NCBI RefSeq assembly: GCF_033439725.1
Contig: NW_026944383.1
Location: 3,100,001-3,164,000 of the forward strand
DNA length: 64,000 nucleotides
Direction: 5' to 3'
Source: Neurospora tetraspora
Lineage: Eukaryota; Ascomycota; Sordariomycetes; Sordariales; Sordariaceae
Below, piece after piece: positions 10,697-22,700 of the stretch. Made by a program: the position numbers and the translations under genes. Under the pieces are notes generated by a model. It saw nothing but the letters and a program-made list of their open reading frames with translations, had not been told where the DNA came from and did not search any database. The first letter of the stretch is position 1. Each line of letters starts with the position of its first letter.

Positions 10697-12921
10697 ATGT
10701 CGACAGCAACAACAACTCAGGCGGGAGGAGGGTTCTCCCTCTTCCCCAATACCAACGTCACCCCAAGACCACCTTCAAGACCGTCGAGAGCTGCAACACC
10801 TCAAGGTCGACCTTCGACATCAACAGAACCATCATCGTTCCGGGAGGCAGGAAGGCAATCGCCAATTGGACGGGGAATACCACGGGAAGGGAAGCAAAGG
10901 TCGGCTTCGAACTTCAACAACCACTCCAACAACCCTTGGCAGTCAGCGCTAGACTCGGCTCGACAGCAGCGGGAACATCGAGAGCAACCTCAGGAGCAAC
11001 CACAGCGACAACCACCAGTTGAGAGCATGCCATCGGATCCAATAGTCGAAACTAGTGTTGCTGCGCCCATCTCCGAAGCAGACGCGCCTCCACGATGCGA
11101 AACAACTCTGTCCGAGGCAGAGACGCTTGTCGGACAGCAGAGTAGGGGGACCCAACCACCGATTTCATATGCTCCTGGACCTTCGAACGCAGCAGCGGTA
11201 GCAGCAGTTCCTACCGCCATTCCCGAACCACCACAACCACCACAGCCAGCTGCCATCCGGTCGATATTCCCACGATATAACCCCGAACTACCCCTAGATC
11301 GCCAGGACTACTACCCAACCCAGGCCAGCCCTACACACATTCCCCAGTCCGCCATCAGCAGACCCATGTACTCAGCCCGAGACACCGATCGGCAAAGTGA
11401 AGCTGGCACCAATGCTGGTACGAATGGTCTCACTAATCCCAGAAGCCGGCCGGTAGCCAACCCGTCCGTGACCTCTGGATCAGCCAACCAAAGATGGCCG
11501 GTAACGCGCAGCCACGAGCCGCCAGTAATCCCAACGGTCAACACCACCGAGGAGCTCCGCGGCCTTTGGAAAGCCGCCAACGGGTGGCGAGCCACGCAGC
11601 TCGAAGGGCGGAAATACTGCCTAAAATTGGCATCGGACGCCTACGCGCCCGTCTACACGCTCTCCTCCTCGTCCAACCAGCCCTTCTACTGCCTGCGTGT
11701 CGACCCGACCTCAGCCTCCGCCCTGGTCTCGCTCTCGCGCTACGACCCCAACAAGACCTTCAAGGGCGACAAGTCCACCAGTGCGGCGGTGGGAATCTCC
11801 GCCGCCTCGGCCGTGGCTTCGTCCGCCTCCTCCACCTCTTCGACCTCCTCCTCACCTATCCCGGGAGCACGCGCCTCATCCAGCACGCCCTCCCCCCGCC
11901 CTTCATCCGTCTTCTCCCGCAACACCGACGGCTCCGGCGGGGCCTTGGGCGGCGCCAGCAGCAAGAGCACCAAAACCAAGAAGCACGACGCCAAGCACTG
12001 GCAAGAAGTGATTTCCACCACTCTCGAGGCGGCCACGCGCAAGCAACCGCCCAACGACGGGCTCGTCGCTCAACTCTGGCCCAACAAAGCCGCGCGCCTA
12101 GCCTCCGACCGGGCCACGACCGACGCGGCGACGGTAGCGGCCGCGGAAAACGAGTGCGGCCGGCTGGTGTGGGACTCAGATTCGGGCAACCACTACCTGG
12201 TGCACCCGTCGCTGGCGATGCCGTTCTGCATCACGGTCGAGCGCAACGCGGCTTATAGTCGGACCGAGTACACGCTCGAGCACATCGAGTCGCCGAACCA
12301 CCTGGGCCGGCTGACGCGGGATGGCACCGGTCAGGGATGGCTGGAGATTGACACGGCGATTGCGAGCCATGTTGAGGCGGTGTACCTGGTTGATGTGGCC
12401 ATTGCTGCGCTGGTGCTGGTGGCGCATGCTGATGAGCAGTTTACGCGCGTGGAGACGTTTGAGCCGCCGCCGGCGTTGTTAAAGGGCGCTGGTGGTGCCG
12501 GTGTTGGGGGAAGCCAGAGGTCGAGCTTGGCGGAGTCGTTGTCGTCTGCGCTGAGGAGAAATACAGACGAAAAAAATGGTGGTAAGGAGGATAAGAAGAA
12601 GAGGAAGAAGAAGGAGAAGGATTTGGTTAATGGGATCAAAACCCGGGTCGAGCAGTTTGAGCTCGATATCGAGGCGCAGGTGAATGCGGATATGAAGGCC
12701 AAGAACGAGAAGATGCCTGGGTGCACGAGGGGGCTTATTGCCGTCTTGAAGTTTGCTTTCAAGGCTATTATCTGGTGTGCGACGTTGGTGTTCAAGGTGT
12801 TTATGCTGTTGATAAAAGGATGCGGTAAGTGCAGAATCTCCCGAAGAAATGCCCCTTGCGATGATGAGAGAGAAGTTTGACTAACGAGATTTGCGATGAT
12901 TTAGGAAAGGGAGCACGCTAG
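10697..12921 (+). CDS. Unrecognised tail-anchored protein with disordered N-terminal half
   Basis: Exon 1 (10697-12824) and a tiny exon 2 (12905-12921) are joined over an 80-bp intron (GTAAGT, TGACTAAC, TTTAG). The product is 714 aa. The first 270 residues are rich in Pro, Ser, Gln and Thr and begin STATTTQAGGGFSLFPNTN. A folded part (about 275-600) contains LRGLWKAANGWRATQLEGRKYCLKL and, after a Ser/Gly-rich spacer, KHWQEVISTTLEAATRKQPP and LVWDSDSGNHYLVHPSLAMPF. A Lys-rich patch (KEDKKKRKKKEKD) precedes one hydrophobic segment at about residues 685-708. Only the short tail KGCGKGAR follows it, as in tail-anchored ER or mitochondrial outer-membrane proteins. Similar ascomycete proteins are, as I recall, often labelled acetylserotonin methyltransferase-like. 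I see no methyltransferase motif and would not transfer that name. Confidence 0.85.
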
Positions 12922-13346
12922 AATTGAATCCCGGTTTAGGGAAGGATAAAAGTAATCCAAGTAACTTGGCAATACCCCAAGAAGGAAACAGTGAACTGGC
13001 GGCTGGAGATCCCAGGAAAAAATCATGTTGATGGATATCATGAAAAGGTGTATATTTTTTTCAGGCGTTTGATGATGGGCGGGTATTATTGTGGTTGGTA
13101 TTTTGCATCATCATCATCAACCGTTGCAACAGCAGTAGCTATGGAAGCTACCTAGCTGTCCTTTTTAGACGGATTTGAATAAAACCCTGAGATGGGACTA
13201 TTTGTGGTGATGTCGTCAAATCGCTCCTCGAGAAAAATGAACCTAGTGAAAAATGGAACAAGAGAAAAACAACCCAACGGCACGGAACGGAACAGAGAGA
13301 GAGAAAAGGAGACGAACGAGAACGGGCAATCTTCCACCCGGGCCCG
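12922..13346. other. Intergenic, convergent 3' flanks
   Basis: The stretch separates two convergent genes and contains a short CAT-rich run near 13105-13120. Nothing else was recognised. Confidence 0.5.
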
Positions 13347-14243
13347 TTACCTCTTTCTCTCCTTGACCTTGATCCTCCTGCCGGATTTTGTGATGCCGCC
13401 AGACGTCCGTGTCTTGGCCATCTTGGCCTGTGTGATCTCCAGCTCCTGCTCGGCATCCGTTAGAGCCTTGAGCTTCTTCTTGGCCTGCTTGAGCCTGTTC
13501 TGCAGTCTCGCCAGGTTTCGCGCTTTCCGATCCTGCACCTTTGCCTTTTTCTCGTCCTCTTCCGAATCAAAATCTTGCATCTCTTGGTCGTCCGCTTCTT
13601 GTAGTTTTTGCTCGCGCTCCTCGGCCGCGTCGAAGAAGACAATCTTCTTGGGTACTGTCCTCCCGCTCGAGCTCTTCTTCTTGTTCTTGCTCCCACCCAT
13701 GTCTTCGTCGAAGTCCTCAAAATCGTCCTCGTCGTCGTCGCTATCGTCGTCCAGGTCGGCGCCACCAGCGAGAATGACCCTCTCCATCAGCTCCCGCACC
13801 TCCTTGGCAGCCACGTTTCGCATCGTCCGCAGGTATCCCAGGTCCTGTGTCTTGAGCAGGCGCACCGTCTCCACGTCCATGGCCTTGTTGCCGCGATCGC
13901 CCTCGACCGTGCCGGTAAAGTTCCTCTTCTTGCCGTCGTGGGTGATGGCGGAGCCCGGTCCCTTGCGGGACATCATGCCGAAGTAGAATTCATCCTCGTT
14001 CTTCTCGGCGACCTTCTGGCGCAGAGACTTGAGCACCTCCTGCTTCTTCTTGTAGTCCTTGGCACGCTTTTGGTAGTCCTTCTTCTTTTCGAGGAGACCG
14101 AGACGTTGGCGCTCGAGGGGCTGGGCGCGCTCCTTATGGGAGCGGCGCTGGACGCTGCAATTGGAAACATCCAAGTATTAGTTTTTGTTTGAGTGGTTCA
14201 TAGGGAGAGCACCGTCGGCTTACCTGTTTCGTAGCGACGACAT
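13347..14243 (-). CDS. utp11: U3 snoRNA-associated protein 11 (SSU processome)
   Basis: Exon 1 is 14243-14224 (encoding MSSLRN plus the first two bases of a Ser codon). Exon 2 is 14154-13347, after a 69-bp intron (GTAAGC donor, TTGCAG acceptor). The product is 275 aa. UTP11 is a nucleolar component of the U3-containing small-subunit processome, needed for 18S pre-rRNA processing. The start [17 protein letters not shown] and the segment [21 protein letters not shown] are typical of the family. [12 protein letters not shown] and the Lys/Arg-rich C-terminus are also typical. A central acidic patch ([17 protein letters not shown]) and a charged helical C-terminal third are present. The normal start lies in the very short first exon, and the family N-terminus supports it. 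It diverges from the mannosidase gene about 1 kb away. Confidence 0.95.
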
Positions 14244-15289
14244 GATTTTTGTCCGTCTGTATTAGGGAGAGACGTGAGATATGATCCGGGAGAGAGGCCA
14301 GCAAAGGGAGATGGAATCAATCGAAGGAAGCAATGAAGGCGGCTGGAAAGTGACCTCGCTTGCCGCTGAACAGCGTCTTCCACGCGCGGCTGGCTCCAAA
14401 ATTTTGGAGGAGCCTGGACGTGCGATAAGCGATAAGAAAGTCACCCCGCTGACCGCCTAGGAAAGGGCCTGCAGGAGAGTGGGCCATGGTAGGCTTGGCG
14501 ACGGGAAGGTTCCGGGCCTTCCAATCACGATTTCAGATCCACTGATCGGGCAGTGCAGGACGCAGGTGCTGTTTCACACAGTTGGGACTCGGGACTGCGA
14601 CTTCGGAATTGACTTCACTCCGTCCTTCTGAAGAGTCTTTTTCAATGTTGACAACTCACTTTCCCTGTTGATAACCGGGGTGATCAACAACATGCAGAGA
14701 TCACGATATCTGTTGCTGGAGTTCTCATCAGGTCTTTCACGCAGGACCTCACCGGCAGCCTGTGCCGATTCTGAACGCCATGCCCACTGTGCATGCTATG
14801 CCTTTCTCGGGCATCTGGAGATGACGTCTGCCTTTGCAAAGCCCACTTTCTTCTGAAATTCCCGGAGGCTTCGGTTCCAAGTTCGACTATAGTCCCTGAA
14901 GTCACGCGAGCCTCGATAGCGTCCTCGATGACGATCGGCAAGTGCCGAACGAGCAAAATATCTCGCGGGAAAGGGGCTGAGGTCCGTCTAACAACTGAAG
15001 ACTCTTGATGATGTCTCAGGGCGTCACTGAGAGGAGCCCCCCAAGGTTCTGGGCATGCATAGTTGGACTGTAATTTGTCTTCGAGCTCCGCCAACGCGCG
15101 GCCGGCATGATGGAAGCAGGTTTGACCCAGCTTCATGTCCAGCGGTGGACATGGACAGCTTGCGTGGTTTAGTCTTTTCTTTTGTCTTCTTCGCCGGTGG
15201 GTTTGCATCTTGTCTTTTCCTTCTCTCCTTGAGTTATCTTAGCATATCGAGAGTTGGCTCAGCAATGCGCCAACCTCTTCATCAAAACC
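14244..15289. other. Intergenic, divergent promoter region
   Basis: This is 1.05 kb between utp11 and the mannosidase gene. No further gene or RNA was recognised. Confidence 0.5.
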
Positions 15290-17281
15290 ATGACCCCTTT
15301 AAAGGCAAGCGGTCGTAGACTCCAACGTCTACTTCTCCTAGTTGTTTTCTTCCTCGTCTTTGGTTACCTCTCGTATCCCTCATTATCTCGGTCTCAGGGG
15401 TGGCAGGAAGCAGAAACATACGAAGAATATGTACAAACAAGTTTCGACTGGGCAAGTCGGCCCATGAAGAACCCGATACCCGAATCCTCACTTATACAGC
15501 TTCCCGAAGGCCCTCCCCGTGAGCTTCCGCGTATACAACATGCTTTCACCAAGGACGAACTTGACAAGGCGCATAACGAGACACAATTTCAGCGAAGGGA
15601 TGCCGTCAGGAAGGCCGCTCAGAAATCATGGAAGTCTTACCGAGCCTATGCCTGGCGACGTGACGAGCTCGCTCCGCAGTCATTGATCGGGAAGGATAGC
15701 TTTGCCGGATGGGGTGCTACCTTGGTGGACTCACTCGACACTCTCTGGATCATGGGTTTGAGGGAGGAATTTGATGAAGCGGTGCGCGCGGTGGGAGCTA
15801 TCGACTGGAATAAGGCATCGTCTTCGGACTGCAGCTTGTTCGAGACGAACATCAGATATCTCGGCGGCCTGCTCTCAGCCTACGACTTGAGTGGCCAGGA
15901 GATCCTCCTGAAGAAAGCGGTAGAGCTAGGCGACATGCTCTTCGCAGGCTTCGACACTCCCAACCACCTACCTGCTAACTCCTATAACTTCAAGAAGGCC
16001 AAGAGTGGCGAGCTGAAAGCCTCCTCGCGCCAATCCCTCGCGGTCCTCGGCTCCATGTCCTTGGAATTCACCCGTCTCTCCCAGTTAACCGGCGACCCCA
16101 AGTACTACACCGTCGTTGAGCAACTGAAAAGAGGGCTTGAAAAGACCCAAGACCAAACAAACCTCCCCGGTCTGTGGCCGAAGTACATCGACCTCATAGA
16201 AGGAACCCGCCCCAGCTCCGACACCCTCTTCACCCTCGGCGCCCAAGCCGATTCCGCCTACGAATACCTCTCCAAGACCTACCTCCTCCTCGGCGGCCTC
16301 GACCCTTCTTACGAAACGATGCACATCAAAGCCATGGACGCCGCCGCCAAGCACCTCCTATTCCGCCCCATGCTCCCGTCCGGCGACGACGACACCTATG
16401 CCGGGTCTCCTCCTCCAGACATCCTGTTCTCCGGTAACGCCGTATCCACTCAGCGCGATAAATCCGAACTCCAGCCGCGCGTCCAACACCTCGGTTGTTT
16501 CGCCGGCGGAATGTTTGCATTGGGCGGGAAGCTCTTCGACAGGCCGGACCACGTGCAAATCGGCGAGCAACTAGCCCGGGGCTGCGCGTGGGCGTACGAA
16601 GCCTTTTCCACTGGCATCATGCCCGAAGTTTCCGAGCTTGTTCCGTGTGAGAAGAAGGCAGACAAGGACAGTGATAGTAGACTCGCCCAATGCCCCTGGA
16701 ACGAAACAAAATACCGACTCAAGAAAAAGAAAGCCGCCGCCTTATCCAGAACCTCCTCTTACACAGACAACACCAACCCCAACCCCAACTCCCGGGCTTC
16801 CCAACCCAATGATCACAAAACCCCCCTCCTCCCCAAACCCTTCACCAAAATCTCCAACCCGCGCTACCTCCTCCGCCCCGAAGCAATCGAATCCCTCTTC
16901 ATCCTCTACCGAATAACCGGCAAAAAGGACCTGTTAGACATCGCCTGGCGCATGTTTTCAGCTATCACCAAAGCGACCGAGACCAAGTCTGCGTTTTCCG
17001 CCATCGAGGACGTGCACACGGCAAATTCGGGACAGCCGACCATCAAGATGGACTCGATGGAGAGCTTTTGGATGGCGGAGACGTTGAAGTATTTTTATTT
17101 GATTTTTAGTCCTGAGGATGGGGCTGCTGCGGATGGGAACCAGGGGGAGGAAGGGATGGGGGAGGGGATGATGGGAGAAGGGGTGAGTTTGGATGGGTGG
17201 GTGTTTAATACTGAGGCTCATCCTTTTAGGGTACCGAGGCCGAGGGGGGAGGGGGGGGGGAGAGGGGAGGTAAGAGGGTGA
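15290..17281 (+). CDS. Class I alpha-1,2-mannosidase, glycoside hydrolase family 47, type II membrane protein
   Basis: A single exon encodes 663 aa. The enzyme trims alpha-1,2-linked mannose from N-glycans in the ER/Golgi. The chosen ATG (AAAACCATGACC) gives a short basic tail, then one signal-anchor helix (LLLLVVFFLVFGYLSY, about residues 15-30). Upstream the frame is open but lacks an ATG. The GH47 core includes DSFAGWGATLVDSLDTLWIMG near residue 140 and FETNIRYLGGLLSAY near 185. It also includes SRQSLAVLGSMSLEFTRLS, HLGCFAGGMFALGGKL, LLRPEAIESLFILYRITG and KMDSMESFWMAETLKYFYL. The terminal VFNTEAHPF near 640 carries the Thr that binds calcium in the family. An Asn/Pro/Ser-rich insertion lies before the RPE motif. 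Gly/Met/Glu-rich linkers surround the end. The subtype (ER mannosidase I or Golgi-type) is not decided here. Confidence 0.95.
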   Translation: MTPLKASGRRLQRLLLLVVFFLVFGYLSYPSLSRSQGWQEAETYEEYVQTSFDWASRPMKNPIPESSLIQLPEGPPRELPRIQHAFTKDELDKAHNETQFQRRDAVRKAAQKSWKSYRAYAWRRDELAPQSLIGKDSFAGWGATLVDSLDTLWIMGLREEFDEAVRAVGAIDWNKASSSDCSLFETNIRYLGGLLSAYDLSGQEILLKKAVELGDMLFAGFDTPNHLPANSYNFKKAKSGELKASSRQSLAVLGSMSLEFTRLSQLTGDPKYYTVVEQLKRGLEKTQDQTNLPGLWPKYIDLIEGTRPSSDTLFTLGAQADSAYEYLSKTYLLLGGLDPSYETMHIKAMDAAAKHLLFRPMLPSGDDDTYAGSPPPDILFSGNAVSTQRDKSELQPRVQHLGCFAGGMFALGGKLFDRPDHVQIGEQLARGCAWAYEAFSTGIMPEVSELVPCEKKADKDSDSRLAQCPWNETKYRLKKKKAAALSRTSSYTDNTNPNPNSRASQPNDHKTPLLPKPFTKISNPRYLLRPEAIESLFILYRITGKKDLLDIAWRMFSAITKATETKSAFSAIEDVHTANSGQPTIKMDSMESFWMAETLKYFYLIFSPEDGAAADGNQGEEGMGEGMMGEGVSLDGWVFNTEAHPFRVPRPRGEGGGRGEVRG

Positions 17282-18197
17282 AGAGAGGCGGAGAAGTGAT
17301 GTTGATATTTCCTATATTATTGTCGTTTTATCCTTTCTTGTTGGGTTAGCATTGCGTGGGTGGGAGAGTTGTAGGTATGTCCTTAAGATAAATCTCTTTT
17401 TGGTGGATTTGGTCGGCAACATAGATGCATATAAACTTGAAGGGCATGTATACGAACAACATGGAGGGAAGGACATAATCATTGGAGTTAACGTTAGCAT
17501 ATTCGGACAGGGAACAGAAAAAGAAAAAGAGGACTTAAGATCCTACAAGTAAGGTACCTACCTACCTTGTCGTTAAAGAGATTTGTTCGATTGGTTCCTA
17601 TTCTTACACAAGTGTTTGTCCCTAGATCCGCCTCCTTTTTGATACTATACAGATGCCTAGATATGCGTAGTCCCCCCTTCCCCTTGCCTTCCGTCCCATT
17701 TCGTGAACCAACCCCATTTATAAAAACGTAACGCCATTTCAAATCAACCCGTCCAGCCAAGAGCAGCTGGCCAAGTAAACAAACCCCTGACTGCCCCTGT
17801 CCCGAAACGTACAGTAGAATCCCACATGGACCTTCCTCTTCACCCGCTTAGTCGGAAGTCGTTTTTTCACAACAACCACGGAAAAGTATCCGCGGAACTG
17901 TGAGAACGTGGGAGTAGTGATTGCCGTTGGAGAGCCATGGACAAGGACCTTGATCGGAAAAAAAAATTAACGCAAAAGCCTCACAGCCTTGCGGCACCCA
18001 GCTCAACCCAACCCGGGCAACTGAACCCCGAGTTTTGTCTTCCTCGCTGGCCTGGCAGGTTAGACTCGAGGCGCAAAGGTTTCCTGCTCTTCGTTCGTTT
18101 ATTTCCCTTCAAGCTCCCCACAATCCGCCACCCTTGTCCAACCTCCCCTCGCTCCATCTCCTACCCCCTTTTCTTTCGTTCCCTCAAAAAAAGCCCA
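17282..18197. other. Intergenic, convergent 3' flanks
   Basis: This is the 3' flank of the mannosidase and the cmc1-like gene. No coding or RNA feature was recognised. Confidence 0.5.
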
Positions 18198-19010
18198 TCA
18201 CGTATGCAAATCCCGATCAATCCCATCCCTCTCCAACCTCGCCTGCTCCAATATCTTGCTCTTCTTCGCCGCAGCCTCATTAGCATCTCTCAGGCGATTA
18301 TTCCCCACATAACCCCCCACTCTCTCCTTCTGATTCATCTTCTCGAGCTCCTTGCGCGCCTCCTCGCGGTCCTTCTCGGGTAATCCCCACCACTCGCGCA
18401 AAAAGGCTTCCTGCTCGGCCTTGCGCCGCGCTTTGCGCTCGCGCTCCCGGGCGCGCTCCATACGTAAAGCGAACCACTCCTCGCGCGCGGCGTCCTGCTC
18501 GGCGGGCGTGGCGTGCAACTTCATGCAGTTGTTCATAACCCGGTGGGGCGCGCGGCAGGCGAAGGGGACGGAGAAGGTGCGGCCTAGGGCGCATTCGGCG
18601 AAGGCTGTGGGGAGGGGGGTGGTGGTTAGTTGGTTTGTACTGAAGAAGAGAGGGGGGGGAGGGGGAAGGGTTTGGGTGGTGGAGGGTGGGTGGGAAGGTT
18701 GAGGAGCTTGGTGGTGAGGAGTAGCTACCAGCTACCGCCAAAGGGGTGGGAGATAGAAGAAACGAAAGGGATCACATGGGAATAGAGACACAAAGCCCAA
18801 AGAACAGAACTAACCCTTGATTTCCTCAGTACATTGCCTCCTGACCCTGGCGTAAAAGATGTCTCGGACTTGCGCCTCCTGTGACGCCGAGAGAGGCAGA
18901 GGGTTCCTGGAGGGCATCGGCAAGCGCTCTACTTGCTTGTCTGTTTGGCCATCGCTGCTGCTGCTGCTGCTGCTGGCGCTTCCGAATGTTGATGGGACAT
19001 CGCCGCCCAT
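18198..19010 (-). CDS. Twin CX9C protein, CMC1-like COX assembly factor
   Basis: Exon 1 is 19010-18815 and exon 2 is 18604-18198, giving 200 aa. The 210-bp intron has donor GTTAGT and a late AACTAAC branch with CACAG acceptor. The splice joins the first cysteine pair. CTEEIKAFAEC is a CX9C, followed by FSVPFACRAPHRVMNNCMKL with a second CX9C. This coiled-coil-helix twin CX9C pattern is the signature of intermembrane-space proteins imported by Mia40; the order RRQC..FAEC..CRAP..NNC matches CMC1, which acts in cytochrome c oxidase copper delivery and COX1 assembly. A poly-Ser run (about residues 12-19) precedes the fold. A long, highly charged helical tail (RERERKARRKAEQEAF) makes the protein nearly twice the size of yeast Cmc1. 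Confidence 0.85.
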
Positions 19011-19732
19011 GGTGATCGTTTAAGTGACGGGAAGTGGTGGTACCGTTGGTGATGGTCGTCGTCGAGGGTGGAGGAAAAAGAAGATTCGAGACCGAATTCG
19101 GATAGCGAGTTGTTTCGGGTCGATTGGGTTGGGGAGCGGGGGTTTGAAGGGAGACTATGGCCTCTTCTTCCGAAGCGTAGACTGTGACTTGAATTGGACA
19201 CGACGGCGGATCGTGTGGTTAAAAGATTTGTCCGGTGCAGCTTTGTGATGCTGCTGTTTACGAGCCGTCAATATGATGGAGGACCTGCGGAGTACGAACT
19301 ACAAAGTACCTTTCTGAGCTTCGGGATCTGGACCCCATGCAAATGGTGCGATGCCAAGCCATCCGTACAGTGGAATCCGCCCACTCCGCCGGTGCACCGC
19401 TCGTGCTACACTACAACTGGGACCAGCTGTGTGGTGTAGTGTATTGATTTCAAATTCTGTGTTTACTTTGGCTAAGGAGAGCTTCAATCACATCGAGGTT
19501 CTTACGTTTTGGCAATTTGGTAATACAGATAAGACTTTTGAGTATTTTCTCCGCTTCAATGACGACGAGTAGTATAGACAGACAGCCTTTTGGATACGCT
19601 TGATCTTTCCACGGGTCAAGCAACAACATGTTCGGGAAGACACAACCCCGGCATATACAGACATACATGAACGAGAATGGCTTTTCAGCCACTCCGGTCC
19701 TTAGTCTCGTGACCTTCCTGAGCCTTTGGCTT
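19011..19732. other. Intergenic, between two minus-strand genes
   Basis: It holds the promoter of the cmc1-like gene and the 3' flank of the fibronectin-III gene. Nothing else was recognised. Confidence 0.5.
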
Positions 19733-22700
19733 CTACACCTCTGGCTTCAAGACCTGAGACCTCTCCCTCTCCAGCTCCACACTCTCCCTTTCCTTCTTTC
19801 CCTTCTTGCCAAAGTTGAGCCAGCTTACGCCAGGCGCCTTATTCTCCTTTGCAGACTTGTCCTTGACGTTGATGGCCGAGGCCGACGGACCGACGTTAGG
19901 ACTACTGGTGACACTTTCATAACTGCGGGCCAAGAAGGCCGGGCTAAGAGCATCCTCGCCGAGGTCGTCGAGGTTATCCATGCTCGACCGGTCGCCGATC
20001 GAAACGCCTCTATCCGAAGCACTAGCCGTACTACCGGGTCCCTTCTTGAAGAGGCCACCCCCCGAGCGGCCCGCAAGGCTGAACTTGCCCGAGCTCCCCT
20101 TACGGAACAGCTTGCGGACTACGTTGTCCTCCTTGAAGCTGCTTGATAGGCCCGTGCTAAGTGCCTCCGAGGGGGTGTTTGAGAAAGAGTGGTCGAGGGA
20201 AAGAGAATCGTGAGATTCGGTCATGGAGACCGACGTCCGCGTAGGCTCCAGCAACATCCCATCGCGAGACTTGCGGGACTCCGTAGGAGATTCCAGCAAC
20301 ATCTCTATTGAGGCGACAATCGGAGTCTCGTGGCTCGGGGATGCCGCACCTGAATCCTTGTTCTTAGCAGTCTTGTCTTTCCCTTTGTCCTTAGCTTTCT
20401 TCGCCCCATCCTTCTCCTTCTCCTTTTTAAACAGGGACCCTATGCTGAAGGCCGGAGCGTTGGGGTTCAAACGTCCAATGGCTTTGTCCTTGTCCTTAGA
20501 CGCATGTTGCGGCGGAGGTCTGCCAATAACACCAACCTCATGAACATTGGGCAGTGGTCCTTCGTCCAGAATCTCGTCGTCGGCAGAGGCTAACGTCGTT
20601 TTCAGCGCAGACGGCGACCCATGAAGGGACGGCCGACGAGATGGATTCCGAGACCACGGTGCGTCTTGCGGCCAAATTCGGCTGGTTTTGACAAGTCCTG
20701 CTCCGTCCGAAGCGAGCGGTGGGCCCCAAATCGACCCGGATTCCGTCGAAGGCCGTGGGAACTCGTTCGACGCGATACTAGCAGGTCGAGGACTACTAGG
20801 GTCACGTTCAGCAAAGATCCCAGCAGCCGGCCTTGAAGAGCTCGCAAAGGGGTTGAAGCTGCGTGTCGAAAACATGCGCGAAGCGGGGGGTGGGCCATCA
20901 AGTAGTTCGGGGGTAGCCGAGTGTCGGTTGAACACGTTCCATGTGCTCGAGAGGCTAATACGTCGACTTTTGGCCAACGCGTCGTTTTCGTCCGTCTGGC
21001 GAGGGAAAGACTGGCTTTGCCCATTCTTGAGGCTCCCGAGCATTGGCCCCTCGGTCTCCATGACCTTTGCAGCCCTGGTCCTTGGGAAAGAGAAGAGGCT
21101 GCCTATCTTGCGCTCTGAACCCACCGCTGTATTGGGTGACCCTATTCCGGTTGTTGCGTTCAACGACCGGGAATCAGGCTGATCCCCGGAAAGTGTAGGA
21201 AAGGCCAAGTTCAGAGACGATTCATGCGGGCTACCCGCCAAGCTGGGAGATTCCCCTGAAGATGTAGGCGATTGCGGCTCGTTGTCCAGAGAGTTGCCCG
21301 ACTGTGGAAGGAAGTTATCATGTGCGTATCTGGCTGTCGGGCTCGGCTCGTCATCGTCTAGGTCGTCCAAAATGTTGGAAGGAAGCAAGGCCGTAGCGGA
21401 TGGACTGAGAGGAGCAGAGGTAGCTCTGGAGTTTTCGTCGTGACGCGACTGCATGTCCGCCGAAAGGCCCATCATAAACGGTCCTGGGGCAAAACCCGGG
21501 GGCGCATTTGCCGATCTCGCGCTGGCATAGCCGCTATTAACAGGTATAGCCGGATCAAGATGTGAATATGTTGGTAACGGAGACGGTACCGAAACATTGG
21601 CAAGTGAGCTGGTCGTTCTGCTTCGTCTCTTGGTCTGGCCAAGCGCTCCGCTCTCAAATTCCAGGCCCGAAGTGTTTGCCTGACTGTAAAGACCGAAAGT
21701 AGTGGGAGGGATTTGCTGTATCTGCATCGTCAGGGAGCGAATGTGATCGTCAAGTCGCCGAGTAGTCCTGTTCTCGAAGTTCATAGTCTCCTGGAGTTCT
21801 CTATGGCGCCGATGCCAGTTTCTCCTGAGCTCGGCTTCTTTCTCACGCCACTCTGCATCCTCCTCGCCACCGGGAAGCTTCTTGCGAGCTTCTTCTAGAG
21901 CCCGAACCTGCTCCCTGAGCTCCTTCAACTCCGCTTCCAAACCAACGCAGGACGCCTGAAGGTCGCTGTTGGCGTCACGCAGTTGCTCCACCTCCTGATC
22001 ATGACTTTCCTGTAGCTGTTTTGTTTCCTGCTCGAACCCCTCCCTCCCCTTGCGCATATCCTCAATGTCCTCTTCCCACTTGGCGATATCGTCGTGCAAC
22101 TTGGAGCGTTCGTTTTGCTTCTCTTTATAAGCCTTCTCCTTGTGAGCCTTCCGGGAGAGGGCATTGCGCATCACCCGGTCAGTAAGGTTGACATCTCTCC
22201 TCAGCTTTTCAGTCTGCTCCTCCTTTTTCTTCTGCTCTCTTCTCTTCTCCTGCTTTTCAGCCTCTAACTCGTTCAACAGGCGTTTGATGTCATCTTCCTC
22301 CTTGGTGATCAGCTGTGTCACCTCTTCTGTCTCTTTCCTTATACTCTCGAACCGTTGTGTCAACTCTGGCAGCGTGTGTGTGGAATCCTCCGCAGCTTCT
22401 TCCCGTGCCAGAGACTGATCAAGGCTGGTTGTCGAGGGCGAGTGACGTCTGGTAACTGTGTTGCGGCGAGGCCCAGCGGCTGCAGCAGAAGTGCCATCCC
22501 GGATCGAGAGAGTAGCGCCCTCCAGAGCTGTTGCTGTCTCCAGTGCAGGAATGGGAGGTCGTGTAGATGCATTCTCGTCCAACGGTTCGGATTGTTTCGT
22601 ACGATTGGGTTCTTCGATCGTAAAGCTGGAGGGCAACCGGGCATTACCAAGTTGGGGTCGTCCGTCTTGAGCGAAGGTGCGTAAGCGTACAACCCGACTG

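Noticed and set aside
15254-15289. Upstream in-frame extension of the mannosidase.
   Set aside because: It begins at TTG and has no ATG. The ATG at 15290 has a good context and places the signal anchor correctly.
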